A stretch of 64,000 nt of DNA from the NCBI GenBank assembly GCA_903851415.1, contig CAINOE010000107.1:1-64000 (forward strand). Direction: 5' to 3'. Source of the stretch: an uncultured Rhodopila sp. (GTDB lineage Bacteria > Pseudomonadota > Alphaproteobacteria > Acetobacterales > Acetobacteraceae). A program made the translations under genes and the position numbers. The notes under the pieces were generated by a model. That model made no database searches. It was not told the DNA's origin and was given only the letters and a program-made list of their open reading frames with translations. Shown here piece by piece: positions 9,531 to 19,620 of this stretch (its first letter is position 1; every line of letters begins with the position of its first letter).

Positions 9531-9740
9531 TCAGCCCCCGGAAGCCGTCGCGGAGATTGGCGGAGGATCGCCGGCATTGAGCACCTGCACGGTGGCATCC
9601 TCGGAGACCCGGCACACGCGGACGCCAAGCTGCGGGTGCTCCACCTGCACGGCCTGACGCCAGCCGATCTTCTTGCAGGTCCATCCGGCGGTCGGGGCGA
9701 AGGCGGCCATGACGGCACGGACGGCGTCGAAATCGGTCAT
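9531..9740 (-). CDS. Small protein, paralogue of the next gene
   Basis: A 69-residue product beginning MTDFDAVRAVMAAFAP, with the core CKKIGWRQAVQVEHPQLG and VRVCRVSE. It matches the neighbouring product (9871-10119) along about 55 residues with only conservative changes, so the two come from a tandem duplication. No known domain is recognised. The two conserved cysteines and the GWRQA core are shared. The similarity begins exactly at the chosen Met, which supports this start. Confidence 0.65.
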   Translation of the reverse strand: MTDFDAVRAVMAAFAPTAGWTCKKIGWRQAVQVEHPQLGVRVCRVSEDATVQVLNAGDPPPISATASGG

Positions 9741-9870
9741 GGCGCCACCGGGGATGTCTCTCTTGCTGTGAACCGAATCGGACGCTAGGCCGAATCCTGA
9801 CGAGTGCCGTTGATTTGAATCAAAGCAGCCCGGCGCCGGGATGGCGCCACCCGTTGCAGGGCCCGGGCGG

Positions 9871-10119
9871 CTAATGCACCAGGCTGGCGGCCTCCGCACA
9901 ACGCCTCGGAGACATGCGATGCGGCAAGACGGGTGGGGCATGGTGATCGCCGGCAAACAGGACGCTCACGACAACGGTGTCCGATACCCGGCAGACCCGC
10001 ATCCCGAACTCCGGATGTTCGATCCGGATCGCCTGGCGCCAGCCGATTTTCGTGCAGGCCCATCCGTCCGCCGGGGGAAAGACCGCCAGGACGGCGCGAA
10101 TTGCATCGAAGTCGGTCAT
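9871..10119 (-). CDS. Small protein, tandem paralogue
   Basis: An 82-residue product beginning MTDFDAIRAVLAVFPP, with the core CTKIGWRQAIRIEHPEFG and MRVCRVSD. The first ~56 residues align closely with the product of 9531-9740; the C-terminal 25 residues differ and look unstructured. It lies 130 bases upstream of its paralogue on the same strand. Function unknown. The selection on the protein sequence implied by conservative substitutions makes both likely to be real genes. Confidence 0.63.
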   Translation of the reverse strand: MTDFDAIRAVLAVFPPADGWACTKIGWRQAIRIEHPEFGMRVCRVSDTVVVSVLFAGDHHAPPVLPHRMSPRRCAEAASLVH

Positions 10120-10498
10120 GGCATTGCCGCCCGTTTCGCGTTCACGATCAGTTGTCCTACTGCCTCGAGTTCAAGAGGATCGATTCATGTGTAGATTTTT
10201 ACCGGCGATTTTCACAAGCGTTGGCAATGCAGGGGCGGTCTGCGTCCAGACGCGTTTACAAGGCTTGACACCTTGCGGAGGCACGCGCCGGGGTGGCTCA
10301 GGCGGCCTGTCTTCGGCTGGATTGGCGCGTAGGTGCCATGACGCTTCCGATTGAAACCCACCGGCGCGTGCCAGCCATGCAGGTTCAGCGTAGCGAAGCA
10401 CCTGCAACGATCGCCGGAGGCCATGTCGGCCATGCGGGGCTTGCGGGCCCCCGGGGAAAGACCCGGGCCGCCGCGACCGAACCAGTCCCGATGCCGCC
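10120..10498. other. Intergenic region without a recognisable gene
   Basis: 379 bases between the second small paralogue and the lipoprotein gene. A short plus-strand frame at 10187-10354 follows an AGAGGAT ribosome-like site but is cysteine/arginine-rich with no recognisable family. A GC hairpin lies near 10442-10470 without a T tract. No gene is called. Confidence 0.4.
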
Positions 10499-10705
10499 CT
10501 AGCGGGTAACCGCCCCGCCGACGGCCCCGATCCCGCCGCCGATAAGCGCCCCGGTCGCCGGCTTGCCGCCGGTCAGGGCGGAGACGCCCGCGCCGGCCCC
10601 GGCGCCCATAAGGCCGCCGGTCACCGCCCGCGTGCCGGGCGAGCTGCCGCAGCCGCTCAAGCCCACGGCAGCCGCCAAAAGCAGGACGTAAAGTGATACT
10701 TGCAT
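10499..10705 (-). CDS. Small glycine-zipper lipoprotein
   Basis: A 68-residue product beginning MQVSLYVLLLAAAVGLSGCG: a lipoprotein signal peptide with lipobox LSGC, so it should be lipidated by the Lgt found later in this window. The mature part is a glycine zipper (GGLMGAGAGAGVSALTGG, then GALIGGGIGAVGG), resembling the membrane-embedding segments of SlyB/Rcc01693-type outer-membrane lipoproteins. A GGGAG ribosome site precedes this Met. A Met 33 bases upstream lacks one. Confidence 0.75.
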   Translation of the reverse strand: MQVSLYVLLLAAAVGLSGCGSSPGTRAVTGGLMGAGAGAGVSALTGGKPATGALIGGGIGAVGGAVTR

Positions 10706-10818
10706 GAAATGCTCCCTTCGAGCCGCGCCGGCCGCCACCTGCGAAGTTATTGAAACGGCGCCGAAAACCCCAAGTTTTCCGGGCTGTCGATCAACGGATT
10801 GTCAACAAACTCTTGTGA

Positions 10819-11946
<1,128 letters not shown>

Positions 11947-11978
11947 CCCAACGCTTAAAGTCATCGCCATGCCTTAAC

Positions 11979-12027
11979 CGTCATGGCCCTGCACGGGCTT
12001 GTCCGGGGTATCGTCCGGGCCATGACG
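11979..12027. repeat. Dispersed palindromic repeat, family A (short, diverged copy)
   Basis: CGTCATGGCCCTGCACGGG followed by CTTGTCCGG on the left and CCGGGCCATGACG on the right form an inverted repeat, related to the full copies at 12972-13049 and 56175-56252 but lacking the central stem. It sits 32 bases after the mreB stop and would form a hairpin in the operon transcript. An ATG inside it creates a spurious early start for mreC. Confidence 0.65.
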
Positions 12028-12081
12028 AATGGTGCGGACCACAACGACCACGGATTTGACGCTCTCCGGCTGAAGGTGCCC

Positions 12082-12942
12082 ATGATCCGCCTCTCGATTC
12101 AGGCTCGCCAGGCACTGGCACGGCTGACCCTGCCGGTCCTGATCGTTGCGTCCTTCGCGATCATGCTGCTCGGCAAGGCCGACACCCTGCTGGCCGAGCG
12201 CGCCCGGACCGGGCTCGCCGACGGCCTCGCGCCGATTTACGCCGCCCTGGCGGCGCCGCTGGGCCGGGCGCACGACGCGGTGACCGAGGCGGTCAACCTG
12301 TGGAAAATGCGCGACGAGAACGCCCGGCTGCGCGACGAAAACGAGAAGCTGCGGCGCTGGCAGACGATCGCCCTCGCGCTGGATGCGGAAAACCAGCGGC
12401 TGAAGGCCAGCCTGCACTGGATCCCCGATCCCGACGCGTCCTTCGTCACCGCCCGGGTGGTCGCCGATGCGGGCGGCGTCTATGCCAAGGCGGTGCTGCT
12501 CTCCGTCGGCCCCAACCACGGCATCCGCAAAGGCGAGATCGCGGTGGACGAGCGCGGCCTTGTCGGCCGGGTCACCGAGGTCGGCTCGCGCACCGCGCGC
12601 GTGCTGCTGATAACCGACCTGAACAGCCGGATTCCCGTCACCCTGGAAACCTCCCGCGCGCATGCGATCCTGATCGGCACCAACGGTCCCCGCCCGCGGC
12701 TGCTGTACTGGCCGGAGGGCGTGGTGCCGCAGGAAGGCGAGCGGATCGTCACCTCCGCCGAGGCCAACGCCTTTCCCGCCAACCTGCCCATCGGCGCCGT
12801 GCACTACACCGGCAACGGCGCGCCGGAGGTGGAGCCGGCGGCGATGCTGCACAAGCTGGAGCTCGTCCGCATCTTCGACTACGGCCTGACCGGCGTCACC
12901 GCGCCCGAGCCTGCCGCCCGCGCGACCCCGGGGCGGCATTGA
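12082..12942 (+). CDS. mreC: Rod shape-determining protein MreC
   Basis: A 286-residue bitopic protein that links cytoplasmic MreB to periplasmic PBP2. It has a short cytoplasmic tail, one membrane helix (about residues 12-32, LTLPVLIVASFAIMLLG), a coiled coil (about 70-115, with DENARLRDENEKLRRW), then the MreC beta domain with VVADAGGVYAKAVLLSVG and GLVGRVTEVG. The start MIRLSIQ follows GAAGGTG. The in-frame ATG at 11983 falls inside a dispersed repeat and is rejected. The C-terminus is short and proline-rich. Confidence 0.95.
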   Translation: MIRLSIQARQALARLTLPVLIVASFAIMLLGKADTLLAERARTGLADGLAPIYAALAAPLGRAHDAVTEAVNLWKMRDENARLRDENEKLRRWQTIALALDAENQRLKASLHWIPDPDASFVTARVVADAGGVYAKAVLLSVGPNHGIRKGEIAVDERGLVGRVTEVGSRTARVLLITDLNSRIPVTLETSRAHAILIGTNGPRPRLLYWPEGVVPQEGERIVTSAEANAFPANLPIGAVHYTGNGAPEVEPAAMLHKLELVRIFDYGLTGVTAPEPAARATPGRH

Positions 12943-12971
12943 TGGGGACGTGGGGGAAGCGATCGCTCCGT

Positions 12972-13049
12972 CGTCATGGCCCGGCTTGTCCGGGCCACCT
13001 GTCGCCGCATGTGCCTCTACAGGTTGCCCGGACAAGCCGGGCCATGACG
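12972..13049. repeat. Dispersed palindromic repeat, family A (complete copy)
   Basis: Left arm CGTCATGGCCCGGCTTGTCC with GGGCCACCTGT, right arm ACAGGTTGCCCGGACAAGCC with GGGCCATGACG, and about 15 bases between. It lies in the 153-base gap between mreC and mreD, inside what should be one transcript, so the RNA would carry a long, very stable hairpin. A nearly identical copy is at 56175-56252. Confidence 0.85.
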
Positions 13050-13095
13050 ATCGCGGCAGGACGACGGGCCGCCCTCGTCCGCGGCCCTGCCTGAC

Positions 13096-13650
13096 ATGGC
13101 CTATATCGACCGCCGTCCGGGCATAAGGCCGCGGCCGACGCTGGGGCGGCGGTTGGATATCGCCGCCCGGGCCGGGTTTCCCGCCTGCATCACCATACTG
13201 CTGATGCTGCTGACCGAAGCGCCGCTGGGGATGGCTGGACAGGCCACCTTGCTGCCGGCCGTGGCCCTCTGCTCCGTCTGGTTCTGGTCGCTGTTCCGGC
13301 CGGAGAGCTTTCCGCCGCCGCTGGTCTTTCTCATCGGCCTGCTGCTGGACCTGCTCGGCTACCTGCCGCTCGGCGCCGGCGTGTTCACCCTGCTCTGCGT
13401 GCACGGGGTGGCGCTGGCGCTGCGGCGAGGCCTGGCCCGGCGCGGCTTCGTGTGGATCTGGCTGGTCTTCGCGCTGATCGCTTCCGCCGCCTCGCTGGCA
13501 ATCTGGCTGCTGGTCATGCTGCTGGACTTCCGCCTGCTCTCGCCGCGCCCGGCGATCTTCATGGCAGTGCTGACCATGGCGATATACCCGGCGCTCGCCG
13601 TGCCGTTCGCCGCCGCGCACCGTTCGGTCGCCAATCTGGAGGACGCCTGA
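13096..13650 (+). CDS. mreD: Rod shape-determining protein MreD
   Basis: A 184-residue integral membrane protein with about five hydrophobic helices, typical length and position for MreD between mreC and the PBP2 gene. Sequence conservation in this family is low; the FLIGLLLDLLGYLPLGAGVF segment (D-L-x-x-x-x-P-L-G) is the recognisable MreD motif. The gene ends two bases before mrdA, so translation is probably coupled. Confidence 0.92.
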   Translation: MAYIDRRPGIRPRPTLGRRLDIAARAGFPACITILLMLLTEAPLGMAGQATLLPAVALCSVWFWSLFRPESFPPPLVFLIGLLLDLLGYLPLGAGVFTLLCVHGVALALRRGLARRGFVWIWLVFALIASAASLAIWLLVMLLDFRLLSPRPAIFMAVLTMAIYPALAVPFAAAHRSVANLEDA

Positions 13651-13652
13651 CC

Positions 13653-15515
13653 ATGCGCCGCGATGCCGAACGCACCGGCGTGTTCACCCGGCGCGCCCTG
13701 CTGCTGATGGGCGGCCAGGTCGCAGTGCTCGGCGCCCTCTCGGCGCGGCTGTACCAGGTCCAGGTGGAGGACGGCGCGCGCTACACCACCCTGGCGAACG
13801 AGAACCGCGTCAGCGCACGGATGATCGCCCCGCCGCGCGGGCGCATCCTCGACCGCTTCGGCACCGTCATCGCCGGCAGCAGCACCAACTGGCGCGCCGT
13901 CCTGGTCGCCGAGCAGGCCAACAACGTGCCGGCAACCCTCGACGCCTTCTCCGCCCTGCTGCCGCTCAGCGAATACGAACGCGCCCGCATCGACCGCGAG
14001 CTGCACCGCAGGCGCAAGTTCATCCCCGTGCTGATCCGCGAATTCCTGACCTGGGACGAAATGGCGGCGATCGAGGTCAACGCCCCCGACCTGCCCGGCA
14101 TCGTCGTCGATGCCGGCACCAGCCGCGAGTATCCGTTCGGCGACAGGCTGGCTCATATCGTCGGCTACGTTGCCCCGCCGAACGAGTCGGATGTGGCGGA
14201 TGATCCCCTGCTCGGCCTGCCGGGCCTGCGCCTCGGCCGCGCCGGCATGGAGAAGTATCATGATCTCGGACTGCGCGGCCGCGCCGGGTCGGTGCAACTG
14301 GAGGTCAACGCCGTCGGCCGGGTGATCCGCGAACTGGACCGCCTCGAGGGCGTCCAGGGCGAGGATGTCGGGCTGACGCTTGACGCCGGCCTGCAGCAAT
14401 CGGTCTTGACCACGCTGGGCGACGAGAGCGCCAGCGCCGTGGTGATGGATTGCCGCAATGGCGAGGTGCTGGCGATGGCCACCAACCCGTCCTTCGATCC
14501 GTCGGTGTTCAATTCCGGCGTGTCGCAGGCGCAGTGGCTGGAATGGACCAAGGACCGCCGCACGCCGCTGATCAACAAGGCGACGTCGGGCCTGTATGCG
14601 CCGGGGTCCACCTTCAAGATGGCGGTCGCGCTGGCGGGACTCGAGTCCGGGTCGCTGTCGCCGGGAGACCATATAAGCTGCCCGGGCTACCTCGACATGG
14701 GCGACACGCGCTTCCACTGCTGGCGCAAGGGCGGCCACGGCACGCTCGATCTGCGCGGCGGGCTGAAGAACAGTTGCGACGTTTACTTTTATGAGGTCGC
14801 GCGGCGCACCGGCATCGACCACATCGCCACGATGGCGAACCGGCTCGGGCTGGGGACGGAGCTGGAACTCGACCTGCCCGGCCAGCGGACCGGTCTGATC
14901 CCGACGCGGGAGTGGCGCATCGCCAAGGGACATCCGTGGAACGTCGGCGACACCATCGTCAGCGGCATCGGCCAGGGCTACATCCAGGTGACGCCGCTGC
15001 AACTCGCCACGTACGCCTCGCGCATCGCCAGCGGCCGGATGGTGCAGCCGCATCTGACCCGCAAGCTGGCGGGCGCGCTGCAGCCGGGATCGGAGCCGGA
15101 CGACTGGCCGGTGCTGGGGATGCCGGAAAAGCTGCTGCACGCGGTGCGCGAAGGGATGTGGGCGGTGGTCAACGAGCCGGGCGGCACGGCTCCGCTGGCC
15201 CGGCTGGCCGAACCCGGGGTGCAACTGGCGGGGAAGACGGGCTCCGCGCAGGTGCGGCGGGTGTCGCGCGAACTGCGCGAGAGCGGCCATTTCGACAGCC
15301 AGAAGCTGCCCTGGGAGTACCGCCCCCATGCTCTGTTCGTCGCCTACGCCCCGTATGACGCGCCGCGCTACGCGCTGGCCGTGGTCATCGAGCACGGCAA
15401 CGCCGGTGCCGCCGCCGCGGCGCCGATGGCGCGCGACATCATGATCGAGACGCTCAGGCGCGATCCGGCCAACCGGAGCGAGCCGCCCTCGGCGCAGGTC
15501 GCGGAGGCACGGTGA
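13653..15515 (+). CDS. mrdA: Peptidoglycan D,D-transpeptidase MrdA (PBP2)
   Basis: A 620-residue class B penicillin-binding protein that cross-links new peptidoglycan during elongation. It has a short cytoplasmic tail, a membrane anchor (about residues 10-30), then the pedestal domain with PPRGRILDRFG. The transpeptidase domain has active Ser in APGSTFKM, the SxD-type second motif in KNSCDVYFYE and the third motif GKTGSAQV. The start MRRDAER fits the short mreD spacing. An upstream in-frame extension to 13452 would overlap mreD and is rejected. The partner glycosyltransferase rodA follows directly. Confidence 0.96.
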   Translation: MRRDAERTGVFTRRALLLMGGQVAVLGALSARLYQVQVEDGARYTTLANENRVSARMIAPPRGRILDRFGTVIAGSSTNWRAVLVAEQANNVPATLDAFSALLPLSEYERARIDRELHRRRKFIPVLIREFLTWDEMAAIEVNAPDLPGIVVDAGTSREYPFGDRLAHIVGYVAPPNESDVADDPLLGLPGLRLGRAGMEKYHDLGLRGRAGSVQLEVNAVGRVIRELDRLEGVQGEDVGLTLDAGLQQSVLTTLGDESASAVVMDCRNGEVLAMATNPSFDPSVFNSGVSQAQWLEWTKDRRTPLINKATSGLYAPGSTFKMAVALAGLESGSLSPGDHISCPGYLDMGDTRFHCWRKGGHGTLDLRGGLKNSCDVYFYEVARRTGIDHIATMANRLGLGTELELDLPGQRTGLIPTREWRIAKGHPWNVGDTIVSGIGQGYIQVTPLQLATYASRIASGRMVQPHLTRKLAGALQPGSEPDDWPVLGMPEKLLHAVREGMWAVVNEPGGTAPLARLAEPGVQLAGKTGSAQVRRVSRELRESGHFDSQKLPWEYRPHALFVAYAPYDAPRYALAVVIEHGNAGAAAAAPMARDIMIETLRRDPANRSEPPSAQVAEAR

Positions 15516-16660
15516 TGATGGACCGCCGCCTGTGGCGCGAGCCGTCGTTCGACTTCGTCGCCAAGGTCCTGCAGATCAACTGGATCTACGTGGTGCTGCT
15601 GTGCTGCCTGGCGGCCGTCGGCTACACCGCGCTGTACAGCGCCGCGGGCGGATCGCCCGAGCCGTACGCCGCGCGCCATGCCATGCGCTTCGCCTTCGGC
15701 CTGGTGATCATGCTGGCGATCGGGCTGGTCGATATCCGCATCATCCAGAAGCTCGCCTGGCCGGCCTGGCTGGGCTGCGCCGGGCTGCTGGTGCTGGTGC
15801 TGCGCATGGGCCATGTCGGCAAGGGCGCGCAGCGCTGGCTGGAACTCGGCGGCCTGCAGCTCCAGCCGAGCGAGATGATGAAGCTGGCGCTGGTGCTGGC
15901 GCTGGCCTCCTGGTTCCACCGCGCCTCCCGGGAGCGGATGGGCAACCCGCTGTTCCTGATCCCGCCGCTGATCGCCATCCTGATCCCCGTCGGGCTGATC
16001 CTGAAGGAGCCCAATCTCGGCACCGCGGCGATCACCGCGATGCTGGGCGGCATGGTCTTCTTCGCCGCCGGGGTGCGCTGGTGGAAGTTCCTGCTGGTGG
16101 TGCTGCCGATACCGCTGCTGGGGCAGTTCGCCTATGCGCACCTGCATGACTATCAGAAGGCGCGGATCGACACCTTCATGCATCCCGAGAGCGACCCGCT
16201 GGGCGCCGGCTACAACATCATCCAGTCGAAGATCGCGCTGGGCTCGGGCGGGATGTGGGGCAAGGGATTCCTTCAGGGCACCCAGGGCCACCTCGACTTC
16301 CTCCCCGAAAAGCAAACCGACTTCATCTTCACCATGATCGGCGAGGAATTCGGCCTGGTGGGCGGCCTGGTGGTCATGGGGTTGCTGGCCCTGATCATCA
16401 TCGGCGGGATGCTGATCGCGCTGCGCTGCCGCCATCAGTTCGGGCGGCTGGTGGCGCTTGGGATTTCCTGCAACTTCTTCCTGTATGTGTTCGTCAACAT
16501 CGCCATGGTGATGGGGGTGATTCCCGTCGGCGGCGTGCCGCTGCCGCTGGTGTCGCACGGCGGTTCGGCGATGCTGACGGTGATGGTCGGGTTCGGCATC
16601 CTGATGTCGGTGCACGTGCACCGCGACGTCGAGTTCGCCGCGCTGCGGGATGACCGGTAA
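15515..16660 (+). CDS. rodA: Peptidoglycan glycosyltransferase RodA (SEDS family)
   Basis: A 381-residue polytopic SEDS protein that polymerises lipid II with PBP2. About ten membrane helices are visible. Conserved family parts include GKGAQRWLELGGLQLQPSE, LKEPNLGTA, the periplasmic catalytic region with GKGFLQGTQGHLDFLPE, and TDFIFTMIGEEFG, then PVGGVPLPLVSHGGSAML near the end. The ATG at 15515 overlaps the mrdA stop by one base (TGATG) and sits 8 bases after GGAGG. A GTG at 15512 and an ATG at 15518 are alternatives. Confidence 0.96.
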   Translation: MMDRRLWREPSFDFVAKVLQINWIYVVLLCCLAAVGYTALYSAAGGSPEPYAARHAMRFAFGLVIMLAIGLVDIRIIQKLAWPAWLGCAGLLVLVLRMGHVGKGAQRWLELGGLQLQPSEMMKLALVLALASWFHRASRERMGNPLFLIPPLIAILIPVGLILKEPNLGTAAITAMLGGMVFFAAGVRWWKFLLVVLPIPLLGQFAYAHLHDYQKARIDTFMHPESDPLGAGYNIIQSKIALGSGGMWGKGFLQGTQGHLDFLPEKQTDFIFTMIGEEFGLVGGLVVMGLLALIIIGGMLIALRCRHQFGRLVALGISCNFFLYVFVNIAMVMGVIPVGGVPLPLVSHGGSAMLTVMVGFGILMSVHVHRDVEFAALRDDR

Positions 16661-16667
16661 AAACCGG

Positions 16668-18107
16668 CTAACGACGCGGCATCTCGACCGCATCGGTGGA
16701 TGCCCCGGAAGCGACGACCCGATAAACCGAGAACGTGCTGGCGGGCGCGCCGAACCGCTCTACCGTCCCGATCCGCTCGGATGACGGCCAAACCGCCGGG
16801 TCGAGCGGATCGGTGCGGCGAATGTCGCGCAACAGCACCCCCGTCTGCCCGGCGATGGGCGCCTTGGGCAGATCGGTCAGTGCCCAGCGGGAATCGAAAC
16901 CGACCACCCGGATTCCGGGCGGCAGTTGCCAGGCCAGCTCGCTGGCCACCGTGTAGCCCTCCGCGGCGACAAATCCGGCGCCGGCCGCGGTCCGGCTCGC
17001 CAACACCTGTTGCATCAAACCGTCCCATCCCTTGAAGCGGATGGCCACCGGGTCGAGCTTGGGCGGCAGCGGGACGATATCCGTGGCGGCCTGAACATAC
17101 GCGACCGCCGTGATCGCGAAACCCAAAGCGGAGGCGCCCGCCCACCACCGCCTTGTCAGCCCGAGGCCGCCGGCGGCGATGGCCAGCGCGGGGTAGATGA
17201 TCGCCGGCCAGTTGCCTTGCACACGGCCGCCGGTGGCGTGCTGCAGGAAGACCAGCACCGGAGGCAGGGACAAGGCGGCCAGCAGCGACCACGCCGGATC
17301 GCGGCCGCGCCACCCCCGGCGCACCGCGGCCGCGAGCCCCATCATGCACAGCGCGAAGACCAGCGGCGTGGCAAGGCCGATCTGGCCGCCGATGAGTTCG
17401 GCGAGGAAGCCGAGGGCGCGCATCGGCTGCCAGTCGTCCACCCGGCCGCCCTGCTTGACGAAGCCAGCCCAGTCATGCGCCGCGTTCCAGGCGATCACCG
17501 GGCAGAACAGCAGCGCTCCGATCAGCGCCGCAGCCCAGGGCTGCCAGCGCCGCAGCCAAAGCCTCCCGGCGGGGACGATCAGCATCCAAAGGCCGATCCC
17601 GATCCACAGGAACAGGGCGGTGTATTTGCTGGCGAGCGCGAGGCCGGAGAATGTGCCCGCCGCCAGCCACCAGCCTGCCGATCGGCTGGCGGCCAGCCTT
17701 GCCATGGCCCACAGCGCGGCGGTCCAGAAGAACAGCAGCGGCGAGTCAGGGGTCATGATGATCGACCCGACACCCAGCAGCAGCGACGCGTTCAGCAGCA
17801 GCACCGCGGGAATGCCCGCCCGGGCGCCGGGAAACAGCAGCCTGGCGGCGTCGAACAGCAGGGCCGAGGCGACGGCGGCGGCGATCGGTCCAAGCAGCCG
17901 CACGCCGAGCGCGGTCTGCCCCGCCAGCGCAGTGCCTGCCCGGATCCAAAGCGCCACCATAGGCGGGTGATCGAGATAGCCGGGCGCCAGGGCGCGCGAC
18001 CAGACCCAGTAATAGGCTTCGTCCGGTGCGAGCGGCAGCCAGGCCGCGAGAAACAGGCGGATCAGGGTCAGCGCGGCGACGATGGCGAACAGGGCGGCCG
18101 GTGTCAT
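16668..18107 (-). CDS. Membrane glycosyltransferase, GT39/ArnT-like family
   Basis: A 479-residue protein with about ten hydrophobic helices and a periplasmic C-terminal domain. The first loop carries APDEAYYWVWSR with the catalytic acidic residue of PMT/ArnT-like (GT-C) enzymes, followed by GYLDHPPMVALWIR, a motif of the GT39 bacterial group. It would move a sugar from a polyprenyl phosphate carrier to an acceptor facing the periplasm, such as lipid A or a glycan. The next gene upstream on the same strand is a polyprenyl-phosphate sugar synthase fused to GtrA, which could supply the donor. Acceptor unknown. Confidence 0.87.
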   Translation of the reverse strand: MTPAALFAIVAALTLIRLFLAAWLPLAPDEAYYWVWSRALAPGYLDHPPMVALWIRAGTALAGQTALGVRLLGPIAAAVASALLFDAARLLFPGARAGIPAVLLLNASLLLGVGSIIMTPDSPLLFFWTAALWAMARLAASRSAGWWLAAGTFSGLALASKYTALFLWIGIGLWMLIVPAGRLWLRRWQPWAAALIGALLFCPVIAWNAAHDWAGFVKQGGRVDDWQPMRALGFLAELIGGQIGLATPLVFALCMMGLAAAVRRGWRGRDPAWSLLAALSLPPVLVFLQHATGGRVQGNWPAIIYPALAIAAGGLGLTRRWWAGASALGFAITAVAYVQAATDIVPLPPKLDPVAIRFKGWDGLMQQVLASRTAAGAGFVAAEGYTVASELAWQLPPGIRVVGFDSRWALTDLPKAPIAGQTGVLLRDIRRTDPLDPAVWPSSERIGTVERFGAPASTFSVYRVVASGASTDAVEMPRR

Positions 18108-18283
18108 GACGATCTAGAGGTTCGCCAGGAAGAGAAAGCGTCCCTCCCCGTCGTGGGCCGCCTCGTCCCGGGGCACTCCCCAGCCCGTGCGGCGACCGGC
18201 GGCCCGGACAGGCCGCACCGTGACGAGGACGGCGGGCCAGCCGATCGGCGCGCTGTGTTCGTCCGGCCCAGCCAGCGCGCGCC

Positions 18284-19423
18284 TCACCGCGCGCGCCAGA
18301 CCAGGGTTGCCGACACCGCGTAGTTCCAGACGACGCCGATGACCGCGCCGATGGCGCCGGCGGCGGTCCAGCCGGTCTTCTGCTCGTACAGCATCTGCGC
18401 GATGCCGATATTGGCGACCGCGCCGAAACCGCAGACCAATATGAAAAGCAGCAAGCCTTGCCACAGCCGCGCACCTCTCAGCCGGTGGTCGCGGTATGTG
18501 ATCACGTTGTTCAGTTGGAAGTTGAACCCCATGGCGACAAACGTGGCGATCGCCTGCTCGGCCTCGAAGCCGAGCGGTGTCGCTGTGCGCAGCGCCGTCA
18601 GCACCGCCAGATGCACCACCACGCCGAGTCCGCCCACCAGCGCGAAGGAGAAGAACCGCAGCGGCAGCATCCCGCCGCACAGCTTGTCCAGCAGCAGGCC
18701 GACGAACTGGATCATCACCAGCGCGTCCATCTTGCTCTCGCCCGCGGCACGCTCGCGGAACCGGGCGGGAACCTCCAGCACACGCAGCTTGCGACGGCTG
18801 CTGAGCACGAGATCGACCAGGATCTTGAAGCCCTGCCCGTTCAGCCTGCGCGCGAGCTCCTCGAACAGGCCGCGCGGCAGCATGAAAAAGCCGCTCATTG
18901 GATCGGTTAGCCGCACCGGCAGAAACAGCCGGGCCAGCCAGATCCCGAAATTCGAAAGGAAATGGCGCCAGCGGCCGCCCAGGCCGGCATTGTCGCCGCC
19001 CGCCACGTGCCGGCTGGCCACGGCGATGTCATAGCCGCCAGTGCGCAGCGCCGCCAGCATCACCGGCAGCCGCGTCTCGTCGTGCTGGAGGTCGCCGTCG
19101 ATCACCGCGATATAATCGGCCGAGGATGACAGCGCGCCCTCGATCACCGCCGAGGCCAGCCCGCGCCGGCCGATTCGCCGCAGGCAACGGACCCGCCCGT
19201 CGTGCTGGGCGATTCGCCGCACCTCCTCCGCCGTTCCGTCGGGGCTGTTGTCATCGACATAGATGACTTCCCAGGCGATCCCGGCGAGGGCGGCGTTGAG
19301 CTTGCGCACCATCGGTTGGACGTTGGGACGTTCGTTATAACACGGGACGATGACGCTGAGCGCGGGCGCGGTCGCGAACCGCCCCTGCGTGGGCTGCTCA
19401 TCGAGGGTCGTCAGGTTGGGCAT
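18284..19423 (-). CDS. Polyprenyl-phosphate glycosyltransferase (GT2) fused to a GtrA domain
   Basis: A 379-residue two-domain protein. The N-terminal GT2 domain (about residues 20-245) has LSVIVPCYNERPNV, VIYVDDNSPDGT and the DxD-containing VIDGDLQHDETRLP, as in dolichol/undecaprenyl-phosphate mannose synthases (DPM1-like). The C-terminal GtrA-like part (about 255-375) has four membrane helices with FSFALVGGLGVVVHL and FNFQLNNVITYRD. It would make a polyprenyl-linked sugar and help it cross the membrane, feeding the GT39 enzyme next door. The start MPNLTT follows a GGAG site; a longer frame to 19558 is not supported. Confidence 0.88.
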   Translation of the reverse strand: MPNLTTLDEQPTQGRFATAPALSVIVPCYNERPNVQPMVRKLNAALAGIAWEVIYVDDNSPDGTAEEVRRIAQHDGRVRCLRRIGRRGLASAVIEGALSSSADYIAVIDGDLQHDETRLPVMLAALRTGGYDIAVASRHVAGGDNAGLGGRWRHFLSNFGIWLARLFLPVRLTDPMSGFFMLPRGLFEELARRLNGQGFKILVDLVLSSRRKLRVLEVPARFRERAAGESKMDALVMIQFVGLLLDKLCGGMLPLRFFSFALVGGLGVVVHLAVLTALRTATPLGFEAEQAIATFVAMGFNFQLNNVITYRDHRLRGARLWQGLLLFILVCGFGAVANIGIAQMLYEQKTGWTAAGAIGAVIGVVWNYAVSATLVWRAR

Positions 19424-19620
19424 AGTGCTCCGATCAGACCGAATGCGGGTTGCGCAAGGGCAGATACAAGAGAGGGAGTGCGGGTCAAGGGGAATTGCCG
19501 CCGCGGATGAGCCGTACATCACGCGGGCGTGATCCAAAAATATAAGATGATTGTTCATAATTGGGACGCGTTACGAAAACTTATCGTCGATCGGTTGCCG
19601 ATAATGGCTTCGGAGGTAAG

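Noticed and set aside
10187-10354. Possible 55-codon gene behind an AGAGGAT site
   Set aside because: Composition is cysteine/arginine/glycine-rich without periodicity or homologue known to me; chance frame is more likely.
13359-15395. Minus-strand open frame of 678 codons opposite mreD/mrdA
   Set aside because: Antisense shadow of the PBP2 gene, whose catalytic motifs are intact on the plus strand.
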